The notes: generated by a model from the letters alone, not told the origin. Positions 20,425 through 32,584 are shown, numbered from the stretch's first letter. The stretch: 64,000 nucleotides of DNA from Ophioderma brevispina (GCA_023653785.1 JAMKCH010057061.1:1-64000), one strand, 5' to 3'. A program made the numbers and translations.

Positions 20425-22663
20425 TCAACCTGTCCCAAATACCAATAAAGTATAGAAAAGTAAACACCATTAGCAATAAATAAATAATAACTACAAAAGT
20501 TAGGACATTCCATGAACACTAACAGGTCGGAATAACTTTATTAGTTGGACAAATACAAAACCTTCTTATTTATTTTCAAATCTATAAATAGTGGTACAAT
20601 GATATATCCATGTATTTTAGTAATGGCTATTATGTTCGAGTGTGCGTGTGTTCTGACGTGGGCATTTTATGGCGTCTTTTTGACGTAATTCTAGGCATGT
20701 TGGTACCTATTTGATATCAATAGAAATAGGGAGGATCATAGCTATGGGCAATGGTACCAAAATCAAGTGTCTGTGATATTCCTGTGTCGTACTATACATG
20801 TTGATACTTCTCTCCTGAAGGCGGGGTAAACGTTGCCATCCCCCCCTATCCATCCGGTATCACTCTGTATCTTTACCTAAATCCAGTGGGGTTTTGTTTT
20901 GCACGAATGGAGCATAAAATGTCAGTTGCAATTACATTAAATCATTTGGCAACCATAAGGGGTTTTGGCAAAAAAATAAAAAGCCACAACTGAAGGGTTC
21001 AACCACAACGAGGGGTTAATGTACTTTGGCAGTTAACTAATGACTTTCTTTCTTCATGGCAAAAATAAACGCCCAACGGGATACATTTAAGTACGGTGAT
21101 CCCACAGTAAATTGGGGGGGGATGTGGTAACATCCGTCTTTCGGAGAGAGAAGGTACCAGCACGACTATCCGACGCAAGAATATCCCAGACTTAATTTTG
21201 ATACAAATGGATAGCTAAGGTCCCCCTTGCGTCCATGTACGGGTGTCAGAATGGGAGGCATCAAATTTGCAAGGCAGTATGAACTGTCAATGTCCATTGA
21301 CACAGAGTATAGGATACAAATTAAATTCTTTAGCCGAAAAGATTATCAGACTTTCATTAATGATGGCAAATTACTAGTTTTATGTACATACATATCGTTT
21401 TAATGCACAATAATGTTCGAGTCGGTAAAATTCTTCAGGAATGCAGTGATATATGGTTATTCCCTGCATAAATATTTTGGTTATCTCCGCGACAGCGGCG
21501 ATATAAAAAAAACGAAGAAGCAGGAATTGGGTAGCGGCACTTCTCGCCGTTTCATGCATCGATTTTAATTCACAGCATCGGCTTCCAATTTGTTCTATAA
21601 TACAAGATGGCCAGCAGCAAGCCAGAACCATTTCAACAGGACCTTATGGCAACTTAAACTATGGCAATTCACATGAGGAGCAACAAGCAAACATCTAACC
21701 ACGTCAAAAGGTCCCGTTGTGCGTATCACAAGGCCAAAATCAATTCAAACAAATCAGAATTGAGTTTGGCTATTAACATCATTAAGCACTTTATGTAACT
21801 CCCCATAACAGAGGAGGTCTTAAATCAAGGCACCAGCACATTATACCAATAGTTAGCAATTAGGCACAATCACTCTATACTCATGACAATATATTTAATG
21901 AATTAAGCATTGACAATTATAAATGTTTGTAACTTCATCTATGTCACACTGGAATATTAACACACTTGGCATTTAATATCTTATCTCTAAGCTACCTAAT
22001 TCCCCACCTGATACAGAAGAGGAAATAGTCGATTCCACACCAGATACAGAAGTGGCAGTGGTATAAATTGACAAATTTCTCATGTGATAGAAGTGACATT
22101 GGAATTTTACTTGGAAGGGCATGCCAAAATACAATTATCAATTGTTGAAATATTTGCGTCAGAATACGAAAACAAGGATAATTCGTGCAGAACAGCTACG
22201 AATTATCGATCTCAATGAGCGGGCTAAGGGCTGATAACCATATTTATAAAATATTTTACACAAGGTCAAATTTTGGGCACTCTTCAAATTGACAGGCAAA
22301 TATGAATGTCTCCCCATAAAGGCAGGTCCACCAATATAACTGTCAACTTAATTTTTAACTTCAAACAAATAACTGTAACAGAAGGAATTCTACACATACA
22401 AATTCTCCCGAAAAGAATGTAATTAAAGCCCAAATTCAAAAACAAAAAGGACTCAAAAAATAGGTCTAAACGGACCCAGCATCAGCAGCAATTCATAGAA
22501 GATAGGGGAGAGGTGGAGGGAAAAATTTTTTATGACCACATGAACGATTGAAAAGCCAAGTGCCAAAAATAGCGCGAAAAGACATAGCCAAAAGCAAACT
22601 ACGTCCAAGCGGGTGCGTGCTGATGGGTAAATCATGGTGAGGGACAAAAAGCCGGCAACACCG
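20425..22663. other. Intergenic, nothing recognised
   Basis: AT-rich with scattered palindromic words. GGGGGGATGGCAACGTTT (inverse, near 20830) and GGGGGGGGATGTGGTAAC (near 21115) might be remnant inverted ends. The minus frames at 21380-21631 and 22453-22647 show no recognised domain. Confidence 0.5.
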
Positions 22664-23215
22664 TTGTCCGAGATAATTGGATTTATGTTAACCGCAGGCT
22701 AATAACATAAATCGTATTCACATTAAAAATATACAGTAGTCGCCCCAAAAACGCAACACTTGGGTGCAGCCGCAATAAGTTTTGAAAGTTTTACAATAAG
22801 TCCTTTATTGTACTGTAATAGGACTGTTCGCTAACGTCCCTGGATAAATTATAGTGAAGAGTCATAGTTTTTAGACCCCAACAATCAAGTAACCCGCAGA
22901 CCCATTTTACAAAAGTGGAGCACCCCGTGTCGAGATAACTGGATTTATGTTAATGGCAGGCTAATAACATAAATCGTAATTCACATTAACAAAATATAAA
23001 CCGTATGTCCCCGCCCCCAAAAAACTCGCAACACTTGGTGTCAGCCCAATAGTTTTAACAAAAACACTATTACTTGTTTCTTTATTGTAATGTCAAGATA
23101 GTACTGTTAGCTAACGTCCCTGAATAAATCAGTGTGATAGAGCAATATTTTTTAGATGTGGACCCCAACAATCAAGTAACCCGCAGGACCCTTTTTACAA
23201 AAATGTGGAGCTGGT
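22664..23215 (+). repeat. Tandem duplication (two ~270-bp units) containing a TIR
   Basis: Unit 1 (22664-22929) and unit 2 (22930-23215) share GGATTTATGTTAA, GCAGGCTAATAACATAAATC, CGCAACACTTGG, GCTAACGTCCCTG and CCCCAACAATCAAGTAACCC. Each unit includes ~60 bases of flank in front of the TACAGT end, so the duplication followed insertion of the element into its target. Confidence 0.85.
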
Positions 23216-23226
23216 AACCCAAGACT

Positions 23227-23270
<44 letters not shown>

Positions 23271-24133
23271 AGAACAGAATGGCAAGTACAATATTGATTG
23301 CATCAACATTTACTTTACTTTTCCCCCAAATTTCTTGCAGAACAACTTCTTCTAGATCAAATGATAGCATTACATAATTATATTTACTGATAATGCTAAA
23401 ACATTAATTTAACTGGTGATAAAATACTTTTCAGACGATATAAAACTATATTAAGTCATAGACAAACTCCACTTACATAAGTATGATAAATGCGTAGGGC
23501 TGCAACTTGTTTGTTACTGACAATAATGTTACAGTCCAACTTATGAACTTTATGAAAGTAAAAAACCTATGTTTTCAACACAAAACTCAATACTAATCAG
23601 TATATTCATTCTGTCATTAAATTTTTTTGGGTTAAGATAACTCTTTTGTGTGCCGTCACAAAATGAATGATAAGGATGAGCTCTAATCCAATGTTGTCTA
23701 ATTTGGACAATACAAGTGTTGTGTCATACCATTCCTATTCTATCCTATCGTTAAATGTGTTAAAGGCATGTTTATTAGCCGTTATTACCAATAGAAACTT
23801 CATATGTTAGTATATGCTGCAGTAACTGTCCTTTAAAAAAGTAAAATGGTGGTTGGACTTAGAGATTTCATATTGGTGATTCTTGGCACAAAACGTACAG
23901 TGGCGTAAATTTGTGGTTAATAGCGCCTCAATTGGTTAAATGGGTCCCTTGCAGGTTACTTGATTTCTGGGGTCATATCTTAAAAAATATTGACTCTACC
24001 TTTAATGAATTTTTCAGGGACATTAGCCAACAGTCCCATCTTTCCATACAACAAAGAATCAGTAGTTAATATGCTTTTGTTCAAAACTCACGGCGCCTGC
24101 CGCCAATTGTTGCGTTTTTTTGGGACACAACTG
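22734..24133. mobile_element. Tc1/mariner-like non-autonomous element with ~200-bp TIRs and TA target site
   Basis: The left end TA-CAGTAGTCGCCCCAAAAACGC and the inverse of the right end TA-CAGTTGTGTCCCAAAAAAACG match. Complementarity continues through GGGACTGTTGGCTAATGTCC / GGACTGTTCGCTAACGTCC and CAAGTAACCTGC / CAAGTAACCCGC for about 200 bases. TA dinucleotides flank both ends (22732-22733 and 24134-24135). No transposase is visible inside. The left arm has been tandemly duplicated. Confidence 0.75.
23230..23268 (+). repeat. Poly(A) run of 39
   Basis: Uninterrupted A homopolymer just after the second left-arm unit of the Tc1-like element. It may be a retroposed tail or slippage product; no retrotransposon body precedes it. 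Confidence 0.9.
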
Positions 24134-24135
24134 TA

Positions 24136-25080
24136 TATCTTCTAGATATATTGAAAAATACCATCTTTTACGGCATACAAAAGAAAACCAATTGGGCGAA
24201 ACCCTTTCCTGACTCTACAAAATAATCGTGTAATATAGAACTGATGAGAACACGTATCGTTTCTTATCATATTTTTGTACTTACTTTACACAAGCACACA
24301 CCTCCTCTAACAATCGCTCATCAGGAATCCCAAAAACCTATAGCCAAGTTCAAAATAGAATGTTTTGTATGAATACCGATATAAGTAAGTCATATTGCAA
24401 ATTGGGTAAGGGTTGAAAATGAGACATACCCATAGAGTAATGAGCACTAGGAACCAATTCGATTGGTTATTAGTAAGATTATATGATGTATTAGCCAATC
24501 GAGGCATAGCTAAAGAATTAAAGGTGTATACAGTAGCGAGGTTTATTTCGATTTGTTTAAGGACTACTAATAAAGGTGCCTTCATTAACTGAGTAGTATT
24601 ATAATATCAAGTTGTATACCGAAACAGCCGCTAGTTACTAACAATTTCATGTAAAATTAGCTCCATTTATCATTCGTAAGACCACCAACTTTAGTAGCAA
24701 AATCTGCACTAGAACGAATTTAAGTAGTCGTCCAATATTGAACAACTGAAAATAGTGCGTCTCTGTGGTTAAGGAAAACCCCTCTCCACACTAGCCCCTT
24801 AAAGGTGCCTGTTCCGATTTTGTCATTGTGTTTCTCTTCTTGTTATGAAGCCTTGCACTTGTACATACCTCCCCATCAAGTACCGTGGAACCAACTTGCG
24901 ATTTTAGAAGCATAATGCATATGCAAAGCCGCCTTTTCAATACGGTGCTAATGTTGATGGTTACACCGTTAAAACGACGTTTTTTTTGGTTGTATATCTT
25001 GGGGAATAAAGGATTTAAGGCTCAAATTTTAGGACGAAAATGAGCAAACTCTGCCTTCATCTGATAAACAAAATTCGTCC
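24136..25080. other. Intergenic, nothing recognised
   Basis: AT-rich; the 92-aa minus frame at 24307-24585 has no recognisable domain. Confidence 0.5.
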
Positions 25081-25325
25081 TTCTTTCCGGGTAAATCGAG
25101 GGGGTCCCAATGACGATCGACACGCCCTTCTCAACCGGGACCCGTGCTAGGCGATTTCATGGGCCTCACACACCAGGGATTGGCGATTGGCAGTCACTGA
25201 CCTCCCGTCGCAAACTATGTGGTCAGCTGATCTCGGTTTGCAGTTTCATTGAAAAACGGCCGAGGCGAGACATTATGGCTACAAATCTAGAGCAGGCTCC
25301 GGTCAAAAGTGCTATGTCTCGCTAG
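25081..25325 (+). promoter_or_regulatory. GC-rich patch with two CCAAT-box cores; possible promoter or exon
   Basis: Local GC content is well above the neighbours. GGGATTGGCGATTGGCAG near 25180-25195 contains two ATTGG words (CCAAT boxes on the minus strand) spaced closely. An ATG-started frame of 71 codons (25110-25325) spans the patch, rich in Arg and without known domain. A short inner frame starts ATGGCTACAAATC at 25274. Either a promoter with 5' leader or an exon is possible, and neither is proven. Confidence 0.25.
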
Positions 25326-25520
25326 TTTTCAGCAATGGTTCAACTCACTCTCTAAAACACTGGAACCGCTGAAGCGAAGTAGCCCGGGTTAAGAGTGCAG
25401 AGCTGCATGGCACCATGCGCATTTGTCAAATGATTGAATCAGAAAAGATCCATTGGAAAACAAGCGATGTTGGATTACGAAGAAATCTAACTGTTGGAAT
25501 GTAGTAAGTTCTAGAGTTTA

Positions 25521-25786
25521 AGGCTGGTTATTCTGAAAGGGAGACTAACTTCAAGACCTCGTTTTAAACCAGGGTTAGTTCTACATGAGTGGGAACCTTT
25601 TTTCTTTCAAATGCTGTGAAGTTAAAATAACGGGTGAAAAAAAAAAAAACTTTATGGATGGGCCAAAACGTCAGTCCATCCGCGAGGAATTTTCTCACCC
25701 ATTACAGCAACATTTTTAGAGTATTGTAGGACTAACCCTGATTTAAACCCAGGACTAAAGTTAGTCTCCTATCAGAATACCAGCCT
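25521..25786. mobile_element. 266-bp MITE with ~65-bp TIRs (AGGCTGGTATTCTGAWAGG)
   Basis: Left arm AGGCTGGTTATTCTGAAAGG, GAGACTAACTT, TTTTAAACCAGGGTTAGTTC is mirrored by the right arm: inverse AGGCTGGTATTCTGATAGGA, GACTAACTTTAG, TTTAAATCAGGGTTAGTCC. The centre contains a poly(A) stretch and CCATCC words and has no coding capacity. Confidence 0.85.
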
Positions 25787-26888
25787 ATGTGTTTTTGTTA
25801 AGGCAACTCAAAACTCATCCCGCGATTTACCGGTGCGGGTTCAAGGCGTTTTTATCTTTTTGTTTCTTTTATTTCAATACGCCTTGTAAAAACAGGTAGT
25901 GTCGTTGTAGAAGAATATGTTGAAAAACATTTATCTACTACATTCTTCAACTGCGATCTTGGATCGCATATATTTTCGGGGAAAAGACAAATAATCTGGC
26001 AAAATCTCCACAGAAATTACCTTCTTTGTTTTAGGTTAAACATTTCTAGAAACAATTTTGAAACGAATGTTTGCACGTTTTGATACCAAAACTGCAACCC
26101 TCAATTTAAGCTATCCAATTCTTAACAGTTTCTGCAATTTCTTGTGAATATACCAGACACTGGTAGTTGATCATTATCAACGATCATAATTCTTTTTTGC
26201 AGATTTAAAGAATGGACTGAAAGCGTCAGAATTTTTAGTTGATGGAAATTTAGTTCACATTCCAGCTTGACCTGTGTGACCCGAATAACTCATAGCATGT
26301 TATCTTCTGGCTTATTTTGAAAAAATTATTCGGCTGTTAAATGTGTAACCTCTTTCTAAGTTTCTACCGATATGTGGAGATTAGCGTTTTTAGTGCACAA
26401 TCTTCTAGGGTGTCCGTGTTTTTAGAGAGTGTCCGTGCCATCTTTGACGGTTCAACAATAATATACTCAAGTCTCCTAAAAACAAAGAATTGTGGTCCCG
26501 GTGCAAAGCAGCGGGAACACATTATTTGTGTTCCAGGTGCAAAGTAGCTGCTGCATTAGTTCTTAGATCACTTAACCTCACAAAATATGGCTTGCTAAAA
26601 TAATCCCGAAACGGGACACGCTCTAGAGAGGCCTCAACTTACTAATGCTTGTGTTAACAAAAAGGTAATCGTGCCATAGTAACGTCATTCAAATTTATTA
26701 AATCGTGACCTCGAAGTACGTACATTTAAGGACTATTTGTGAAACATCTTCTCAACGGAGAAGATGGTTTCTTCGAAAATCTTAAACAAAGTGTCGTACT
26801 AGTAGTAGAAAAGATATACAACTCTGGAGAACACCACAGGCTCTATAATGTCTTCCATATATCTCGGAATTTGAGTACTTAGCCCAAT
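25787..26888. other. Intergenic, nothing recognised
   Basis: Contains a GTGCAAAG word twice near 26500-26545 (CCCGGTGCAAAGCAGC, CCAGGTGCAAAGTAGC) within a 68-aa plus frame; no domain recognised. Confidence 0.45.
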
Positions 26889-27140
26889 ATGACTAGTATA
26901 AATGTTACGGAATACGCGGGCAATACGCTGTCAGTTTCGAAGGGATATACGCCGCAAGTTTCCTTCTGTTTCTCGTCTTCTCTGATGCAACTTACCATAG
27001 CCTTCGACACGTCGGCGTGGGTTTATCTAGAACATACTATAGATGCATTGGGAAAGAACAAAAATCCAGCCTTGGGAATGGCATCTGAGGAAATGACCAC
27101 ATTTCAAAAACTCATGTACCTCATATTTATTACCATATAA
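26889..27140 (+). CDS. ORF abutting a piggyBac-like element end, unknown
   Basis: ATG-started frame of 83 codons, GC-richer than its flanks, with an N-glycosylation sequon at residue 5 (NVT) and a hydrophobic end KLMYLIFITI. Its stop codon TAA directly precedes the TTAA at 27141, where a piggyBac-like terminus begins, so a longer coding segment may have been cut by that insertion. No family recognised; chance occurrence is possible. Confidence 0.2.
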   Translation: MTSINVTEYAGNTLSVSKGYTPQVSFCFSSSLMQLTIAFDTSAWVYLEHTIDALGKNKNPALGMASEEMTTFQKLMYLIFITI

Positions 27141-27200
27141 TTAACCTCGTCTACCAAGCCTTTTTTTGTAACAGATTAGCGGGGGGGGGGGGGGGGATGG
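27141..27200 (-). mobile_element. piggyBac-like element terminus
   Basis: TTAACCTCGTCTACCAAGCC then TTTTTTTGTAACA and a G run match the inverse of the right end of the element at 28229-28790 (TTAACCCTCGTCTACCTGAG). The partner end is not obvious, so the copy looks truncated. A G run of about 17 at 27180-27197 follows. Confidence 0.6.
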
Positions 27201-27781
27201 GCCTGTTGAGGGCTTGGTTAAAAAATATGAAAATAGTGGCGTACTTGACATCACCGCGGAACCATAGTGGTAGCCAGGGGCTCAAAACCAAAGGCGTCTT
27301 CTATTTGTTTTATTATACTTCATTAATAAATTGTCCATAATTTTCTTTTCATATATATCAAAGAAAGCTCGCCTTACAACTTCAACCTCCAAATACTAGT
27401 TAGTTGTCAGTACCTGTTGTCACGTACGTGCATGCGTAATATCACAAGCCAGCTACTATTTAGGGCTTGGAGGTAATATTAGTTTTATACCTTGGCAGAA
27501 TCCATCCTCAGAAAAATAATGAAACTATTTCACTCAGTGTGGGACATTTTAACCAACTAACAAGCTCAAATTTATTAATAAAGTTCTAATAGTGTAGAAA
27601 CCTAATAAATTCGATTAACAAGAGCATTACAAAATCATTTGATTATGAATACTATACAACTCTGCAATCCGACATGTTTTTAATATGGGGTAATCCTATT
27701 GGGGTACGTGGAACGTTAAGTGTGAATATTTGAAAATTTAAACCACTTTGTAACCTCTGGGGTTGATAAACATAAGACGAA

Positions 27782-27920
27782 AATCATTTTCCCTAGAGGC
27801 AAATCCAAATTGGAAGGCTGAGCATTTTCGACACCCTACTAAGCGAATGCCATCAGGTAACTAAACAACCATGATGTTGTACCTTATAAGCACCAGTAAA
27901 CAAAGGGAGAGAACAATAAA
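27782..27920 (-). pseudogene. Degenerate copy of the exon-like unit at 59155-59275
   Basis: Minus strand: TGTTCTCTCCCTTTG, TTTACTGGTG, then ATG at 27872, a stop three codons later, GTGTCGAAAATG and CCTTCCAATTTGGAT. The same order of words occurs on the minus strand at 59155-59280, where the frame after the ATG is open. Here indels and stops break it, so this is a decayed copy of a 5' leader plus first exon, or both are copies of an unnamed repeat. Confidence 0.5.
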
Positions 27921-28228
27921 AGTTGATCAAATGACACCTTCGGTAGTTACATGTAGATTTTTTGAATGGCATTATTGCGGCAATCTGATAATACCTTTTT
28001 CGTCAATAATACAATGAGGCCATCGTCGTCCATAATGCCATGATCTTGAAAGAAAATGTATTTTAATGGATAGTTTATTTATAAATATGCTATTTTATAT
28101 GTATTTTTTTTTCGAAAAATGTAAAGCAGTCACAAGAGCAAATGACAATCTCAACTATCAACGAGAAAAAAGCTTGAAATGCTCACCCACTAGGAGTTAT
28201 TCATCAAAACTGTAAACATATTAATTAA

Positions 28229-28790
28229 CCCTGGTCCCTCCGAAGGGGGGGTGGGGGTTATCACCCTCCCCTTCATGTTTTTTTAACCCCCTTTTTGGGT
28301 GCAAATTATTTTAATGTATTGTCCAATTGACATTTCCTTTCCGCTCCTTTTTATCCTTGTCGCAAACACTGGACAATTTTCCATAGACACAAACGGTGAA
28401 AAATTCAATTTTTCGCCAAAAAGGTTTCATTAGGAAAAATCAGATTCATTTCAGATTTTGATTTCTACTTGATGGGAAATGACTAGTTTTATATAATGAC
28501 ATGATCATTTTACGAGCTATAATAAGGTGTTTTGAGTCGCTAAAATTGCGAAATTCAATTTTTCCACCATATATTCAGTATTTTCGTACTTTCCTCAACA
28601 TATGGCGTCATGGTTACGTCCATAATGGGGATGTTGTACTTATTTTGGTACCAATGGAACGAAAAACTCTAAGCTAATCCTTTTGGTACCAAATTTATAG
28701 AATCGGATTGTTCAGTACGGAAAGTCACAGGGGGGGGTAACCACCCCCTTCGTGAGTTTTGTTACAAAAAGAGGCTCAGGTAGACGAGGG
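28229..28790. mobile_element. piggyBac-like MITE with TTAA target duplication
   Basis: TTAA at 28225-28228 and 28791-28794 bracket a 562-bp unit with ends CCCTGGTCCC...AGACGAGGG, so both termini start CCCTSGTC as piggyBac-type ends do. Subterminal G/C runs (GGGGGGGTGGGGGTTATCAC left, GGGGGGGGTAACCACCCCC right) are also mirrored. No transposase frame. Related ends occur at 27141, 39720-39935 and about 43976. Confidence 0.8.
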
Positions 28791-28794
28791 TTAA

Positions 28795-31167
28795 TTATGT
28801 AAGCTAAATCGAAATACCAATTCAATTGTAAACAACCATTATTTTTTTTAAAGTTGGTTTCTCTCCGATTGCCTCAAAACTTTTTTCCAGTAAGGTAAAC
28901 ATTTGTTCGATCACATCCCTGATTTGTGCCTCAAGTTGTTTTTTAACAACCATAATGACAAAGATGCCGTACACTCTTCAAATGTTATTTACGAAGTGGT
29001 TTGTAGAGCTGTAGCTGCACGAAATTACTTTAATATAAAATAAATGAATGGTATTTGTGGTATTAAAATGGACGACGTTTTGGCAAGATATTTCCTTGAA
29101 GGCAATATCTTTTTCTTAGAAGAAGTAAGCCTGATGGCGAGATGTTAAAAAACAATTCCAACTGTCACAATGGAATATAATCCTCGAATTTCGGCGGTTG
29201 AAGTGATAATCCAGAGTATGAAGTTACACCTTCAATTTAGTACATATCGTCAGAGTCTTCCAAACAGGCAATCGACCATTTTGGCGAATTGAGTTTTTTG
29301 CATATTATGAACTATAATCACAACTCTTTTCATTATATCAAAATATTGAGGCAAAAATAACATCCAATTTGGTAGATATAATAGATTTTCACTTCTGGAA
29401 TCATACCAAAAACGCCAAATGAAAGTACTCCAAACAGGACAATCTGCATTCGTCTGTTTGCTGACCTGAAAACCACCGTACGACAGCTTATAAAGTGATT
29501 TATCTATCAATGGGATATTGCGAGACTCATCTCCTCTCTCGATCAACACTGGGTAGCCTATAGAAGTCTGGTCAATGTTTATGTGTGTAGCTGTGAGACG
29601 ATTTTGCCTCACTAAACATATAAATTTTTGCAGTATTTTACTGACAACAATTCTGCCAATAATTACTTTGAATCAATTTTTACAGTATACTGTTAATTTT
29701 CAATCAAAACACTGAAAAATATGTATTTGGCGAGTTATTACAGAGATTGTGAATGTGTTGAAAATAAAAAGCACTGTCGAACACACTAACTTAGTAGGCC
29801 TATCCACAAATGTCAACCAACATTTTACGGTGCATATAATTCTATAAATTTTTAATCTTAAAAGTATGGCCTTCACCTCAAAACCCTATCTGTAAAGTTT
29901 CGCGCCAATATTTCAACCCGTTTTGAAATGAGAGCTAAAAACATTTGTAATCCCCATAGAGTACTATATGTAAAAGCAGAGCAAAACTAATATTGGTCGA
30001 CCAAAATGGGGCATATTTTCGCTCATAACATCCAAACCAAACACCCTTTATAGCCCTAATATTTCACAGGGTAAATGAGAGAAATAGTAGCTTTCTTCTT
30101 ATAACCAAAATTTTGACCACTTCGGGTAAAATCTGGGGTCCCTGGGGACGAGGCTATTAGCGATCCGACCATGGACCTTTAATTTTGGTAAAACATAATG
30201 CATTAAACGGTACAATATAAAGTGAATTTGGATGGACACTATAAAATCTGTAGTTTATGGGATTTTGTTGTCAGAATTGCTGCCAGTGTTTTCCTATAAA
30301 ATTGACAGTGATTTTCCTGTAAATAACCTATAATTGAAATTCCATAATAGTGCATAATAATGTTGATATCATTCAAAGTTCAAATAGGAGCCTCTCTTAT
30401 AAATTTAGTCGTAATTTTCTGATCCTTTTTAATGTGAAGTCCACTGTATTTTTACAGCGCACGTTATTTCGTCAAATACAAGATGAATTTTAGTAGTGGT
30501 AATAAGTTTAAACAAATATACAGACATACGTCTGATAAAAATATGCATTTTTAGCTGTGTACTTTACTAGACGTAGATTGTAAGATGTCTTGATTGTCTA
30601 AGCGAATTTCCGGGCGCTGAGCACGGCGAGAAGGAGCCTACGTTTGCCAGTTTTGAAACGCGCCAGTTGAGTTTTATTTTATTATTTTTTTATTGTTTTT
30701 ATACGTAATAGTTAAAGGTTTTTTTTTTATTTTGTAATGGTACAACTATACGTTTCATTAGAATAATTTCACAAATACCCTTATTTCATTTGAGAAATGT
30801 TAACACAAACATACATGTATTAAGTTACGGTAAATTGTGCAAAAAATAGTAACAATTACTCAGTTTACACCTGTTTCTGGAAATTAATTGGTTGTTGAAG
30901 CTGTAGTTAAGTAAAAAGATTCAAATCAGCTATGTTAGTAATTCAAAGTTATAACAACAAGAAAATTTGTAATACCAGAAAGGTCACAAACAATCACTTA
31001 TGTAGTAACTTATTTTCACTTCTTCATTTTTTTATAGATCAAAAACTTCTTGTTGAAACCCTTTCACATTTTGGTATTATATTTGTTCATTTTAATTTGC
31101 AATATATTAATTTGAAAGGAAAGTAATGCATATAAATTCAATGTTCTTATATATTCCCCGTATAAAA
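28795..31167. other. Intergenic; contains one half of a repeat shared with 33.2-33.5 kb
   Basis: 29245-29455 carries AGTCTTCCAAACAGGCAATC and AGTACTCCAAACAGG...GCATTCGTCT. The same phrases occur at 33170-33480 in a corresponding arrangement (the first as its inverse complement). The 120-aa minus frame at 29250-29612 covers this unit and has no domain I recognise. The rest is AT-rich and featureless. Confidence 0.45.
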
Positions 31168-31240
31168 GATAGCATAGTATCGTGGTTATAGGTACTTGGG
31201 TTCATATCAGAGGGTCCCAGGTTCGATTCCCAGTTAGATA
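31168..31240 (+). repeat. tRNA-like sequence, probably SINE head or tRNA relic
   Basis: An A-box-like TAGTATCGTGG (31176-31186) and a perfect B box GGTTCGATTCC (31220-31230) are spaced as in tRNA genes. The stretch AGTATCGTGGTTATAGGTAC resembles the D arm of tRNA-Asp-like genes. The T stem and anticodon stem do not pair properly, so a functional tRNA is unlikely; a tRNA-derived SINE or pseudogene fits better. Confidence 0.5.
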
Positions 31241-31483
31241 GGCCTACATGTATAAAAGTTACTTGCATGATTAATTTACAGCCAAATTAAGATCAATAAT
31301 GAAATGTAAAATATAGTACCTCAAAATCTTTTTCGTTTTTCCTCTTTTCTTTGCTATATTTCCCCACATACCTACGATATTATTTTGAGTTTCATCAACT
31401 TAGTTGATTAATAATTAAACTAACTTGATAACTTCTCTGTGTACTTACTAAATAAGCGCAATAAAGTAATGTGATTTTGAGTA

Positions 31484-31714
31484 CACACTCCAAAACATAG
31501 GGTGTTAAAATTAACACCGCCGGTTTTCTAGGAGGACCACACCAAGAGGGTGTCAAAATTCAACACCTTTGGTGTTATTGTAACACTATTTGGTGTTAAA
31601 ATAACACAATAGGGCGTTAAAATAACACAAAAGGTGTTGAATTTTGACATCCTCTTGGTGTGATCCTCCTAGAACACCGGCGGTGTTAATTTTAACACCC
31701 TAGTTTTTGCAGTG
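31484..31714. mobile_element. ~230-bp palindromic (foldback) element with GGTGTTA repeats
   Basis: AGGGTGTTAAAATTAACACC, then GGAGGACCACACCAAGAGG, then TGTCAAAATTCAACACC on the left are answered by nearly exact inverse complements on the right, ending GTTAATTTTAACACCCT. Arms are ~85-95 bases with ~45 bases between. The centre itself repeats GGTGTTAAAATAACAC, itself a near-palindrome. Outer ends resemble CACTGCAAAAAC (right) and CACACTCCAAAAC (left). No coding capacity; MITE. Confidence 0.85.
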
Positions 31715-32356
31715 CATGTAGAAAAATTATTATTCACATTATCAGCCATCTCAATTAAAATACATGATTAATTACTCATTGAAATTACTCGATGTAATTG
31801 AATGCAACCCGATTACACTTCATTTTATTGAGTAGATAGTGGAAATTATTTTCCTTTCAATTCCAATAACGAAAGCTGTTTAATATCAGAAAATTATCAT
31901 TCTGCATTTTCAATAAATACCACTTTGATAATCAGAAATATGGCAATTTGAATTGAAATTAAACGTCAGAGGTCTTTGAAATACAAGTTAACCATTGAGC
32001 ACCGCATTAGAAATGCCGGCAAACTGCCATCTTAACCTCAAAATGGTTTGTATTTTACTCATAGAAAGTTTTCAACTATACTGTACGAGTGCTGTGAGTC
32101 CAAAGGTGAAACATATACGCAATGGTCTGTCTGATGACAAAAATCAAATAATATCGTTTGTTTTTACGATTTTTAGAAACATCATTTGACACTAATTGCC
32201 AATATACTCTTCCTATAGTTTTCGTTATTTGAAAGTAGTAAGCCTACATGAATCTTTTATTTATTTCCAATGACAATTGGAGCTACTGAAAACTTAATTA
32301 ATATAAATGTAAAAGATACAATATGATTAAAGAGTTGTTTTTATTTTTTTTATTTT

Positions 32357-32414
32357 ATTGAAAATAAAAGTATTAATTCTAAAATATTGAAAATAAAAGT
32401 ATTAATTCTAAAAT
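32357..32414 (+). repeat. Perfect two-copy 29-bp tandem repeat
   Basis: ATTGAAAATAAAAGTATTAA plus TTCTAAAAT is present twice back to back without mismatch, implying a very recent duplication. Confidence 0.95.
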
Positions 32415-32510
32415 ACGTGTTGTATGTGTCGAATTAAAATGATTTTCGTCCGAACGCCTCGTAAAATCAATACAAATATAAATGACTTGATAGTAAGATA
32501 AAACTTTATT

Positions 32511-32584
32511 CTTGATAAAATAGTGATCTTTGATTCCTTTTACTTTCTTCTTGATAAAATAGTGATCTTTGATTCCTTTTACTC
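32511..32584 (+). repeat. Two-copy ~39-bp tandem repeat
   Basis: CTTGATAAAATAGTGATCTT then TGATTCCTTTTACT occurs twice in tandem, the first ending TTCTT, the second running into CTGC. It lies about 100 bases from another perfect tandem pair. Confidence 0.95.

Noticed and set aside
31168..31240. Functional tRNA gene
   Set aside because: A and B boxes are present but the T stem and anticodon stem do not pair, so only a tRNA-derived relic is supported.
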